Shown here in pieces: positions 1 to 5,463 of a DNA stretch of 12,155 bases. How positions within the stretch are numbered: the first letter of the stretch is position 1; the number at the start of each line of letters is the position of its first letter. A program made the translations under genes and the position numbers. The notes under the pieces are model-generated. The model had not been told where the DNA came from. It made no database searches and saw nothing but the letters and a program-made list of their open reading frames with translations. The DNA is from Candidatus Altarchaeota archaeon (lineage in GTDB: Archaea > Altiarchaeota > Altiarchaeia > IMC4 > QMZM01): assembly GCA_018897475.1 (NCBI GenBank), contig JAHIKS010000006.1, positions 1-12,155 of the forward strand, given 5' to 3'.

Positions 1-196
1 GATAATTCCAATAAGGTGCTTTAGCTGCGGAAACCCGATTGCGCAGGACTGGGAGGAGTATAATGAAAGAACAAAGAAAGGAGAAGAACCAAAGAAGGTT
101 TTGGACTCTCTTGACTATGAGAGGTACTGCTGCAGGAGGATGTTCCTCTCTCACTCGGAGATTATAGACGACATAATGCATCACAAGAAGTATTGA
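1..196 (+). CDS. rpoN: DNA-directed RNA polymerase subunit N (Rpo10), start just outside the window
   Basis: This is a small zinc-binding core subunit of archaeal RNA polymerase, homologous to eukaryotic RPB10. The reading frame from base 2 begins IIPIRCFSCGNPI and ends at a TGA at 194-196. Base 1 is a G that would complete an ATG, so only two bases are missing and the protein would be 65 residues, the usual size. The zinc ligands are visible: the CxxC in RCFSCG near the N-terminus and the adjacent cysteine pair in ERYCCRRMF near residue 44. The tail SHSEIIDDIMHHKKY is typical of the family. It is the first gene of the rightward rpoN-rpoK-rps2 run, which in archaea usually follows rpl13 and rps9. 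Identity is very secure; only the exact first base is inferred. Confidence 0.95.
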   Translation, partial: IIPIRCFSCGNPIAQDWEEYNERTKKGEEPKKVLDSLDYERYCCRRMFLSHSEIIDDIMHHKKY

Positions 197-204
197 AACC
201 AAAA

Positions 205-393
205 ATGGAATACACAAAATACGAAACCGCAAGATTGCTTGGCGCAAGAGCGCTGCAGATAAAGATGGGAGCCCCCGTTATGATAAAGGTGCCGAAGGAA
301 GCGACAAGGCCTCTAGACATCGCAAGGATAGAGCTAGAAAAAGATGTTTTACCAATAACAGTGAGTAGAAAAGAGGAACAAAATGGTGGATGA
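205..393 (+). CDS. rpoK: DNA-directed RNA polymerase subunit K (Rpo6, omega homologue)
   Basis: RpoK is the archaeal equivalent of bacterial omega and eukaryotic RPB6 and helps assemble the polymerase core. The protein reads MEYTKYETARLLGARALQ and continues with MGAPV, then TRPLDIARIELEKDVLPITV, which is the conserved RpoK core almost without insertions. From the ATG at 205 it has 62 residues. An in-frame TTG at 193 overlaps the rpoN stop (TTGA) and would add four residues (M-K-P-K). I prefer the ATG because the family usually begins right before the YT-YE motif, but the TTG cannot be excluded. There is no obvious Shine-Dalgarno sequence before either start. The gene overlaps rps2 by 11 bases, which suggests translational coupling within one operon. 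Confidence 0.93.
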   Translation: MEYTKYETARLLGARALQIKMGAPVMIKVPKEATRPLDIARIELEKDVLPITVSRKEEQNGG

Positions 394-1132
394 GGATACG
401 GACGCAACAAAATCGGATGAAGATACGAGCGTAACAAAATCGGATGAAGATACGGGCGTAACAAAATCGGATGAAGATCTACTTGTCCCATCGGACGACT
501 ATCTTCTTAACGGAGTGCACATCGGCCTGAAGTACAAGATTGCGGACATGAAGGAGTTCATCTACAAGGTAAGGCCCGACAAGATTTCTGTATTTGATGT
601 AAAGAAGATAGATGAGCGGCTCAGGATTGCGTCACAATTCATCGCAAGGTATACACCTGAAGAGGTTCTTGTTGTTTCAAACAGGGTTTACGGTAGAAAA
701 CCAATCATAGAGTTTGCTAAGCATACCGGCTACAATGCAGTAAAGAAGAGATTCGTTTCCGGGACACTGACCAACCCGAATATAAGAGATTACGTTGAAC
801 CAAAGCTCCTTATTGTCACTGACCCCAGTTCAGACCAACAGGCAATAAAGGAGGCAAGGTCGATGGGCATCCCCGTCGTAGCAATATGCGACACGAACAC
901 AAGGACCAAGAACATAGACTTTGTGATTCCCTCCAACAACAAGGGGAAGAATTCCCTCGCGCTGATATACTGGATTCTCGCAAGGGAGGTTTTGAAGCAC
1001 AGGGGTGATGAGAAATTCGATGCAGAGCTCGATAAATTCATCTCTAAAGCTGAACCGCAGCCCCATATACTGAAGATGCACGAGATCCAGAGGAGGCAGG
1101 CAAGAAAGAGAAAGCGGGGCGGCAGGAAATAA
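383..1132 (+). CDS. rps2: 30S ribosomal protein S2 (archaeal/eukaryotic uS2 type) with repeat-bearing N-terminal extension
   Basis: This is a structural protein of the small ribosomal subunit, 249 residues. The core starts near residue 33 with LLVPSDDYLLNGVHIG and carries the family landmarks: the RPDKISVFDVKKIDERL segment, RFVSGTLTNP, PKLLIVTDP, GIPVVAICDTNT, and a basic tail ending RKRKRGGRK. Residues 3 to about 31 form an acidic extension of three 9-residue repeats (DEDT-x-x-TKS) plus a partial fourth, which is not usual for archaeal S2. The ATG is preceded by GAGG eight bases upstream and overlaps the end of rpoK, so this start is likely. An alternative is that translation begins later, but no ATG/GTG/TTG lies in the right place before the core, so the repeats are probably translated. 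The stop abuts the enolase stop on the other strand with no spacer. Confidence 0.95.
   Translation: MVDEDTDATKSDEDTSVTKSDEDTGVTKSDEDLLVPSDDYLLNGVHIGLKYKIADMKEFIYKVRPDKISVFDVKKIDERLRIASQFIARYTPEEVLVVSNRVYGRKPIIEFAKHTGYNAVKKRFVSGTLTNPNIRDYVEPKLLIVTDPSSDQQAIKEARSMGIPVVAICDTNTRTKNIDFVIPSNNKGKNSLALIYWILAREVLKHRGDEKFDAELDKFISKAEPQPHILKMHEIQRRQARKRKRGGRK
389..478 (+). repeat. 27-base tandem repeat inside rps2
   Basis: There are three complete copies (389-415, 416-442, 443-469) and a 9-base start of a fourth (470-478). Each encodes DEDT-[D/S/G]-[A/V]-TKS. Copies two and three differ at a single base; copy one differs from copy three at three bases. The unit length is a multiple of three, so gain or loss of a copy would keep the S2 frame. 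Confidence 0.9.
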
Positions 1133-2398
1133 TCAAATCCCGCCCTGGTATTTTGCTTTATCAGAAAGCTCTTCTTCTATCCTGAGCAGCTGATTATACT
1201 TTGCATTCCTTTCGGACCTGCAAGGAGCCCCCGATTTTATCTGTCCCGTTCCGAGGCCGACAACCAGGTCTGCTATGAATGAATCTTCTGTTTCTCCGGA
1301 GCGGTGCGAAACCATTACGTTCCATCCATTGTCCTTGGAAAGCCTTGCGGCATCTATCGACTCCGTTATCGTTCCAATCTGGTTTATCTTCAGTAGGAGA
1401 GCATTACAGGCCTTCGATTCAATAGCCTTATCTATCCTTTTAACGTTTGTGACAAGAAGGTCATCGCCTACAACCTGGGTCTTGTCACCAAATTTCTTGG
1501 TGAATTCCACCCAGGAATCCCAATCGTCCTGGGCGCACACATCCTCCACTGAGATTATTGGATAAGTTTCAATGAGATTATTGTAGAATTCGATTAATTC
1601 CTCAGCAGATAAGTATTTACCCTCAATTTTATACTTTCCATCATTATAGAATTCCGACGCTGCAGCATCGATACCCAGTTTGATTTCCTTTTCATAACCC
1701 GCTTCGCCGATGGCCTTCAGAATCAGCTCAAACGGCTCCTCTGCCTGGGAAAGCGGAGGTGCGAAGCCTCCTTCATCCCCCACATTGATTGCATCATTTC
1801 CGTATTTCTCTTTGATTATGCCCTTGAGCGTCTGGTAGACCTCTGCGCAGAGTCTTGCGGCCTCGCCGAAGCTCTTTGCCCCTACTGGAAGAATCATGTA
1901 CTCCTGTATGTCCAGGGAATTCCCTGCATGCTCTCCCCCATTGATTACATTCATCGCGGGAGTGGGAAGGACAAGGTTTTTGTTGTCTGACAACCCAGCA
2001 ACCCTCTCGTAGAGGGGGATTCCCAGCTCTAATGCCGATGCTCTGCAGACCGCCATGCTCACTCCGAGGATTGCGTTCGCACCGAGGGTTGATTTGTTCT
2101 CGGTCCCGTCCAATTCGAGCATTGCATTATCGATGTCCTGTTGCTTGGTGCAGTCTCTACCGGTTAATTCCTTTGATATTTTGTCATTGACATTGCCAAC
2201 GGCTTTCTGAACACCTTTCCCCAGAAATCTATTGCCCCCGTCTCTTAACTCAAGCGCCTCGTGAATCCCTGTGCTGGCCCCGGAGGGAACCATAGCTCTG
2301 GAGAGCCCCTTATCAGTCTTAATCTCAACCTCAACGGTAGGGTTGCCTCTGGAATCCAGAACCTCCCTTGCCCTGATTGCCTGAATCTCAGACGCCAT
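1133..2398 (-). CDS. eno: Enolase (phosphopyruvate hydratase)
   Basis: Enolase interconverts 2-phosphoglycerate and phosphoenolpyruvate in cytosolic glycolysis and gluconeogenesis. The protein has 421 residues, normal for the family. The N-terminal part contains REVLDSRGNPTVEVE and VPSGASTGIHEALELRDG, with the mobile active-site loop at SGAST (39-43). The metal ligands and catalytic residues align with the family: H157 (GGEHAGN), E166 (QEY), E209 (VGDEGGFAP), D244 (LGIDAAASEF), E285 (ISVEDVCAQDDW), D312 (VGDDLLVTN), K337 (LLKINQIG), H365 (VSHRSGETED) and K388 (QIKSGAPCRSER). In the E285 segment the residue after ED is V, where P or G is usual; this does not touch a ligand. A TATA-like box 23-32 bases before the ATG suggests its own leaderless promoter. 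The gene is convergent with rps2, unlike the common archaeal rpoN-rpoK-eno-rps2 order. Confidence 0.97.
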   Translation of the reverse strand: MASEIQAIRAREVLDSRGNPTVEVEIKTDKGLSRAMVPSGASTGIHEALELRDGGNRFLGKGVQKAVGNVNDKISKELTGRDCTKQQDIDNAMLELDGTENKSTLGANAILGVSMAVCRASALELGIPLYERVAGLSDNKNLVLPTPAMNVINGGEHAGNSLDIQEYMILPVGAKSFGEAARLCAEVYQTLKGIIKEKYGNDAINVGDEGGFAPPLSQAEEPFELILKAIGEAGYEKEIKLGIDAAASEFYNDGKYKIEGKYLSAEELIEFYNNLIETYPIISVEDVCAQDDWDSWVEFTKKFGDKTQVVGDDLLVTNVKRIDKAIESKACNALLLKINQIGTITESIDAARLSKDNGWNVMVSHRSGETEDSFIADLVVGLGTGQIKSGAPCRSERNAKYNQLLRIEEELSDKAKYQGGI

Positions 2399-2420
2399 AG
2401 TATAACTTACGCAGGAGAGA

Positions 2421-2430
2421 TTATATTTAT
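2421..2430 (-). promoter_or_regulatory. TATA-like box of enolase
   Basis: Read on the minus strand the sequence is ATAAATATAA, an A/T-only stretch centred about 27 bases before the enolase ATG. Archaeal TATA boxes sit about 26 bases before the transcription start, so the mRNA would start at or next to the ATG (leaderless). This is a pattern match only. Confidence 0.6.
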
Positions 2431-2514
2431 CCTCTCAATCGGCATAACTATCTGCCCCACATGGGTCAACTAGGATGAGGAAGGAGAAATCCTATCCAAT
2501 GAACCCGGAGGTTA

Positions 2515-2702
2515 CTGTGGGGCTACAATCATCTTCTTGGCCGAATTTCAGCTTGTTAGAATTCTATAATGCGTTCAGTGGGGTTGAGCGATAGCGAAAC
2601 CCCACAATACTCGTTGTGATGACACGGCAGACCTGCGGTCTGGCGTGTGTCCGACCGAAGGTCGGCCACATCAAACTTTCTGAAGTTTGCTGTGGGGCTA
2701 CA
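2515..2702. repeat. Cluster of four small hairpins bracketed by a 13-base direct repeat
   Basis: The direct repeat CTGTGGGGCTACA occurs at 2515-2527 and again at 2690-2702. Between the copies are four hairpins. The first is GTGGGGTT 2578-2585 with AACCCCAC 2598-2605. The second is ACACG/CAGACC 2622-2633 with GGTCTG/CGTGT 2637-2648, with a three-base loop and one mismatch. The third is CCGACC 2651-2656 with GGTCGG 2660-2665. The fourth is CAAACTT 2672-2678 with AAGTTTG 2683-2689. The last three follow each other within about 70 bases. The shape could be a small non-autonomous palindrome-rich element, a structured RNA, or 3' untranslated structure of the lipoprotein gene; the sequence alone does not decide. 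Confidence 0.7.
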
Positions 2703-2717
2703 TTACTCTTATACGTC

Positions 2718-3236
2718 TCAAGAAACACCGCACTCTACAGAATTCCCTATCCTCTCGAAATCAGCCAGGTATTCGTCGTGGTCCTTCGCTGCCTCCTGCG
2801 ATAGAATGACAACGCTTTTCTCATTGCAGTTGAACGCTATAATCTTGCCCTGGAAATCAATCCCTTCGAGGGATAGGCTATAGTCGGAGACCAGAGCGTC
2901 ATATCCTTTAAAGACGGCCTCCTCCGGCTCGGAGAACTCTACATCCATCCCCTCCCCGCCGTATCCCTCCTCCAGGGTACCCCTCATATCACCCAGCGAT
3001 TCGTTCAGCCCCTGTTCGATTCCAAACCACGACAGGACAAAGACCCCGCTTGAGTTTTCCCCGTCTTTCTCGCAGGCGCTGTAATGGCCAACTCCCCCGT
3101 AATCCAGTTCGTCCGTTATGGTCCAGCCTTCTGGGCAGGTATATGTTACCCCGCTAGAGGACCCAATCTGCGGCTCTTCGCCCATACAGCCAATGAACAG
3201 GACAGCAATAACTATTAAGGGAGCATAGATTTTCAT
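2718..3236 (-). CDS. Predicted membrane-anchored lipoprotein of unknown function
   Basis: The protein has 172 residues from the ATG at 3236. It opens with MKIYAPLIVIAVLFIGC: a short charged start, a hydrophobic stretch and a lipobox-like FIGC with the lipidated cysteine at residue 17. A Gly/Ser-rich linker follows. The mature part should lie outside the cell. It reads TYTCPEGWTI near its start and SVVILSQEAAKDHDEYLADF near its end, finishing with a cysteine five residues from the C-terminus. This layout resembles small Mog1/PsbP-like (DcrB/DUF1795-type) surface proteins, but that comparison is from memory and weak. The frame is open to an ATG at 3314, but that would bury the signal peptide and overlap the neighbouring gene, so 3236 is preferred. 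A TATA-like box lies 26 bases before this ATG. No function can be assigned. Confidence 0.8.
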   Translation of the reverse strand: MKIYAPLIVIAVLFIGCMGEEPQIGSSSGVTYTCPEGWTITDELDYGGVGHYSACEKDGENSSGVFVLSWFGIEQGLNESLGDMRGTLEEGYGGEGMDVEFSEPEEAVFKGYDALVSDYSLSLEGIDFQGKIIAFNCNEKSVVILSQEAAKDHDEYLADFERIGNSVECGVS

Positions 3237-3258
3237 CTCATAATCTATTGATTTTGTG

Positions 3259-3266
3259 TTATAAAA
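3259..3266 (-). promoter_or_regulatory. TATA-like box of the lipoprotein gene
   Basis: The minus strand reads TTTTATAA, centred 26 bases before the ATG at 3236. This supports that start and suggests a leaderless transcript. The box lies at the very end of the disrupted upstream gene. Confidence 0.55.
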
Positions 3267-3267
3267 C

Positions 3268-3684
3268 TCAGACAAGCAATCCCTTTTCAGTCTCATGTAC
3301 GCAGCCGTCGACACTCACACTCCTCCTGACGGAGCCCTTCCTCTTTGCAAGAGCCCTGGCCAGAGAGAAGTTTTTGCAGTCCTCGGGGATTATCAGTTCT
3401 TTTATCGTGTATGTATGAGAAACTTCAATTTCTTTAAATTTTCCGATATCAACGTCAAAACAAATTTCATCCACAATTTTCCCATTCTGTTCCATCTTAG
3501 CGGTGCAGAACTTCTCATTCCGCTTGGAGCCGGGCTTGGGTAGCTTCTTCTTGACCTTGAGGCCAACCCCATCACCTGAGAGATTAAGGAGCAGTACGCC
3601 CCCCCTAAGCCTCGAATACAGCTCAGCAAGGGCATTGGAATCCGCCTCACCCTTTACGAATCGGTGAGCGGGAAAGCCCACCAC
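3268..3684 (-). pseudogene. 3' fragment of an unrecognised gene split by the transposon insertion
   Basis: The frame encodes 138 residues. Its first codons (MVGFPAHR) are read from the transposon-type hairpin at 3677-3697, so the apparent ATG is almost certainly not the native start. The host-gene part begins around VKGEADSNALAELYSRLRGG and contains LKVKKKLPKPGSKRNEKF, then FDVDIGKFKEIEVSHTYTIK, then LAKRKGSVRRSVSVDG. It looks like a conserved, basic soluble domain, but I do not recognise the family. The missing N-terminal part is most likely the minus-strand frame at 5446-5775: joining the two at a codon boundary gives a continuous sequence such as NYKL-VKGEADS. Whether this fragment is still expressed is unknown. 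It ends 31 bases before the lipoprotein ATG. Confidence 0.65.
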
Positions 3685-3697
3685 CTTTAGTGGTGGG
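3677..3697 (+). repeat. Perfect hairpin of IS605-end type at the left of the insertion
   Basis: CCCACCAC (3677-3684) and GTGGTGGG (3690-3697) form a perfect 8-base stem with a CTTTA loop. The reading frame from 3658 through the hairpin encodes ESVSGKAHHL followed by TAG at 3688-3690, that is, a stop at the loop edge, as in the two downstream hairpins. This may be a left end, or the right end of another lost copy. A T-rich run (3711-3719) follows. Confidence 0.65.
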
Positions 3698-3742
3698 ATG
3701 AGAGCGAACTTCTTTTTTATAGTTTGTTTTCTTAACTTAAAA

Positions 3743-3793
3743 GTGGTCTAAGTCCCCTTCCAAATCTATGATTTGGTGGGGGATACAGACCAC
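3743..3793. repeat. Long imperfect palindrome upstream of the RHH-tnpB pair
   Basis: Three paired blocks are nested symmetrically: GTGGTCT 3743-3749 with AGACCAC 3787-3793, TCCCC with GGGGA, and CCAAAT with ATTTGG around a 5-base centre. The internal mismatches are balanced on both sides. It may be the left-end hairpin of the intact element or an operator for the RHH protein. It lies about 50 bases before the TATA-like box of that gene. Confidence 0.65.
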
Positions 3794-3846
3794 CACAGCG
3801 AAGATATAAAATATACAAAATAAACGAAATATACGCTGAGTTTGTA

Positions 3847-3854
3847 TTTATAAT
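3847..3854 (+). promoter_or_regulatory. TATA-like box of the RHH-tnpB operon
   Basis: TTTATAAT is centred about 25 bases before the ATG at 3875, so the transcript would begin at or very near that ATG. No Shine-Dalgarno sequence is visible before the ATG, consistent with leaderless translation. Confidence 0.55.
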
Positions 3855-3874
3855 ATCTCTTCCCATAGATACCT

Positions 3875-3991
3875 ATGTGGAAAACAATCAAAATATCAGA
3901 TAGCCTCAAAAAAAGGATGGATAAGTTGAAGGTACATCCAAGACAATCCTATGGTGAAGTTATCGAAAAACTTATTGAAAATCAGAGATGA
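3875..3991 (+). CDS. Small ribbon-helix-helix-like protein coupled to tnpB
   Basis: This is a 38-residue protein, MWKTIKISDSLKKRMDKLKV followed by HPRQSYGEVIEKLIENQR. It has the form of a ribbon-helix-helix antitoxin-like domain: a short strand (WKTIKIS), a first helix (DSLKKRMDKLK), a turn at HPRQS and a second helix (YGEVIEKLIENQ). Proteins of this kind (VapB-like, archaeal DUF7557-like) bind DNA as dimers and often repress their own operon. The stop (3989-3991) overlaps the tnpB start as ATGA at 3988-3991, so the two are translationally coupled. No toxin gene (for example a PIN protein) is beside it; TnpB takes that place. A role in controlling tnpB is an inference. A likely alternative is that it is a passenger antitoxin remnant without function. 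Confidence 0.75.
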   Translation: MWKTIKISDSLKKRMDKLKVHPRQSYGEVIEKLIENQR

Positions 3992-5175
3992 TGAACCGCA
4001 ACTACCGCTTCAGGCTCTACCCGAGCAAGAATCAGGAAATGGAAATGCTGGAAGTATTGGACAGTTGCAGGAAACTCTACAACCACTTCCTTGGAGAGTG
4101 GAAGAAAGTAGAGAAAGTGCCAAGAAAGTATGACCTTCAGGCACACATACCCGCTCTGGTGAAGGAACATCCCGCACTGGAGAATGTCCACTCCAAGACG
4201 AGGCAATATGTCCTCTGGCAACTCTACGCCAACCTGCGGGGACTCAGAGGCTCAAAGGAGAGGGGTAGGAAGGTCGGCAGACTTCGGTTCAAGAAATACG
4301 GTAGGAACAAGTGCTTCGTATACAACCAGACTGGCTTCGCAATCATAGACAACAAGCTGAGACTGTCAAAGATTGGTTCTATACCAATCAAGCTACACAG
4401 GGAGATAAAAGGAGAAATAAAGCAGGTCTATGTGAAGCGAACCGATAGCGGAAAATGGTTCGCTATCTTTTCCGTAGAGCAAGAGCAAGAAAAGTTAGGC
4501 ACTACGGGCAAAAAGATAGGCATCGACTTGAACATTCAAAACTACCTGACCGACAGTAACGGGGAGGTGGTGGAACATCCGCACACGCTATTAAGAATGG
4601 AGAAGAGGCTCAAGAGAGAGCAGAGAAGGCTATCGAAGAGGAAGCGTGGCTCAATGAATAAGCTAAGGCAGAGGTACAAACTGGCAAGAGTCCATGAACG
4701 GATAACTGACAGGAGAGGAGACTTTCTACACAAACTATCACATCACTATATCGAGAACTACGACCTCATAGCGGTAGAAGACCTATCGGTCAAGGAGATG
4801 ATAGAGTCCACCTACAATGCCAAGAACACGGTAGACTCTTCGTGGTCATCCTTCATACAGATGCTGTCCTACAAGGCGGAAGGTGCTGGTAGGACATTAG
4901 TGAAGGTAGACCCAAAGAACACAACGCAGATGTGCAGCAGATGTGGTCAATATGTCTACAAGCAGATATGGGTTCGGAAACATAACTGCCCGACCTGTGG
5001 CTTAGTGATGGACAGAGACCACAATGCAGCTATAAACATACTGAATAAGGCTCTCTTAGAGGTAGGGCAGGAATTGTCCGAACATACGCCTGTGGAGATG
5101 AGACCTCTACTTCAGGACTTCGGTTCTGGGGCAAGTTTTGTCGAGGAATCAGGAAGCTCCTTCCAAAAACTGTAG
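3988..5175 (+). CDS. tnpB: TnpB, RNA-guided RuvC-type endonuclease of an IS605-family element
   Basis: TnpB proteins cut DNA next to a short target motif under guidance of an omega RNA made from the element's right end, and they help retain the transposon. This copy has 395 residues, a normal length. The N-terminal part begins with YRFRLYPSKNQEMEMLEVLDS, the usual helix-turn-helix opening. The RuvC triad is intact: D180 (IGIDLNIQNYL), E264 (IAVEDLSVKEM) and D344 (MDRDHNAAINIL). The zinc finger is intact with C316, C319, C334 and C337. The tail after residue 355 (TPVEMRPLL, then SFVEESGSSFQKL) is of the kind whose coding DNA doubles as omega RNA. ATG at 3988 or 3991 can start it; the first overlaps the upstream RHH stop. 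The stop TAG lies in the loop region of the right-end hairpin. I see no frameshift, so it is probably active or was until recently. Confidence 0.93.
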   Translation: MMNRNYRFRLYPSKNQEMEMLEVLDSCRKLYNHFLGEWKKVEKVPRKYDLQAHIPALVKEHPALENVHSKTRQYVLWQLYANLRGLRGSKERGRKVGRLRFKKYGRNKCFVYNQTGFAIIDNKLRLSKIGSIPIKLHREIKGEIKQVYVKRTDSGKWFAIFSVEQEQEKLGTTGKKIGIDLNIQNYLTDSNGEVVEHPHTLLRMEKRLKREQRRLSKRKRGSMNKLRQRYKLARVHERITDRRGDFLHKLSHHYIENYDLIAVEDLSVKEMIESTYNAKNTVDSSWSSFIQMLSYKAEGAGRTLVKVDPKNTTQMCSRCGQYVYKQIWVRKHNCPTCGLVMDRDHNAAINILNKALLEVGQELSEHTPVEMRPLLQDFGSGASFVEESGSSFQKL

Positions 5176-5196
5176 TTTTTGGGAGGTGTAGTTCAC
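5159..5196 (+). ncRNA. Predicted omega RNA 3' end and right end of the intact tnpB element
   Basis: CCTTCCAAAAAC (5159-5170) pairs with GTTTTTGGGAGG (5175-5186) across a TGTA loop: a 12-base stem with one G-U pair. The tnpB stop TAG (5173-5175) sits in the loop. The hairpin is followed by TGTAGTTCAC. In known IS605 elements the omega RNA scaffold overlaps the tnpB 3' end, and the guide is the flanking DNA just past the right end. Here the guide would begin near 5197. The 5' end of the RNA cannot be fixed; only the 3' part is marked. Confidence 0.6.
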
Positions 5197-5353
5197 TATT
5201 ATATAGGGAAAAGTCTTGCCCTCGTGGCATTATACTCTCCCTTTTGAAATCTACGACTATCTCTGTGTCGTAGTTGGGAATGCGACTGTCCATCTCGTTC
5301 AACAACACAGTGGATGGGTGAATTGCATATCCCGATTGTATGCAGACAGTGAT
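5197..5353. other. Degraded stretch between the intact element and the relic tnpB tail
   Basis: No gene is recognisable here. A small hairpin (CTACGAC 5251-5257 with GTCGTAG 5267-5273) is present. The minus strand is open from about 5450 to 5197 and reads DSRIPNYDTEIVVDFKRES in part, but I cannot connect it to a family. It is either remnant transposon DNA or a scrap of another gene carried with it. Confidence 0.4.
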
Positions 5354-5449
5354 GCGTGCAAGGGGAGCACTGATACCCCTAAAGAGGCAACTTTGCGAAC
5401 GATGAAGACCTTGAAACTCGTCAGGTTCGAAGAACCCAACGAACTTTAG
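5354..5449 (+). pseudogene. Relic C-terminal tail of a second TnpB
   Basis: The frame reads ACKGSTDTPKEATL, then LKLVRFEEPNEL and a TAG stop (5447-5449). The pattern (a short Thr-Pro-x-Glu segment, then a FEE-type end with its stop in a hairpin loop) parallels the intact TnpB tail (HTPVEMRPLL, then SFVEESGSSFQKL, TAG in loop). Nothing of the RuvC or zinc-finger parts is visible upstream, so this is at most the last 30 or so codons of a lost tnpB. The resemblance is short and could not stand without the hairpin at the same place. Confidence 0.5.
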
Positions 5450-5463
5450 TCGTTGGAGTATGT
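5424..5463 (+). repeat. Relic right end of an IS605-type element (two adjoining hairpins)
   Basis: GGTTC (5424-5428) pairs with GAACC (5432-5436) across GAA. CCAACGA (5436-5442) pairs with TCGTTGG (5450-5456) across a 7-base loop that contains the TAG stop of the relic TnpB frame. The design matches the right end at 5159-5186 (CCAAAAACTGTAG against CCAACGAACTTTAG). The segment AGTATGT follows, and the host gene becomes convincing at about 5464. Confidence 0.6.

Larger units (their letters stand above)
2399..2717. other. Gene-free interval between enolase and the lipoprotein gene
   Basis: I see no credible coding sequence in these 319 bases; the short plus-strand frames here have no recognisable content. 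The part next to enolase holds its promoter. The remainder is dominated by the hairpin cluster described separately (2515-2702). The interval also forms the 3' side of the lipoprotein gene on the minus strand, so the hairpins could lie in its 3' untranslated region. Confidence 0.7.
3658..5463 (+). mobile_element. IS200/IS605-family (IS1341-like, tnpB-only) insertion, apparently composite
   Basis: The element is inferred from a tnpB gene, an associated RHH-like gene, subterminal hairpins, and interruption of a minus-strand gene. No tnpA (Y1 transposase) is present, so the element could not move by itself. The left boundary is placed just after TTTAC (3653-3657), a plausible IS605-type target motif. 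The right boundary is placed just after the hairpin at 5436-5456. Both are inferred from where the host-gene fragments stop making sense. The interval holds three hairpins of one design (3677-3697, 5159-5186, 5436-5456) and a relic tnpB tail near the right end. This suggests an intact unit (about 3720 to 5196) nested in or placed beside an older degraded one. No target duplication is expected for this family. Exact ends are uncertain by tens of bases. Confidence 0.65.

Noticed and set aside
162..491. Minus-strand frame of 109 codons with HPILLR repeats
   Set aside because: The repeats are the antisense reading of the rps2 tandem repeat, and the frame overlaps three well-supported genes.
2572..2702. 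CRISPR array
   Set aside because: The repeated units are palindromes of different sequence, with no constant direct repeat and no regular spacers, and no cas genes are near.
3237..3314. Longer N-terminus for the lipoprotein (ATG at 3314)
   Set aside because: It would place 26 polar residues before a clear signal peptide and overlap the end of the neighbouring gene; the ATG at 3236 has a well-spaced TATA-like box.
4436..4467. Inverted repeats AGCGAACC/GGTTCGCT and GATAGCG/CGCTATC
   Set aside because: They lie in the middle of the conserved tnpB coding region and are explained by the codons; no sign of separate function.
5030..5308. Minus-strand frame of 92 codons starting with GTG
   Set aside because: Its second half is antisense to the intact tnpB 3' end, and the part outside tnpB matches nothing I know. 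It is probably an open stretch by chance or remnant DNA.
5216..5353. First part of the 77-codon plus-strand frame as a real small gene
   Set aside because: Only the end resembles a TnpB tail; the rest shows no family features and no promoter or ribosome site.
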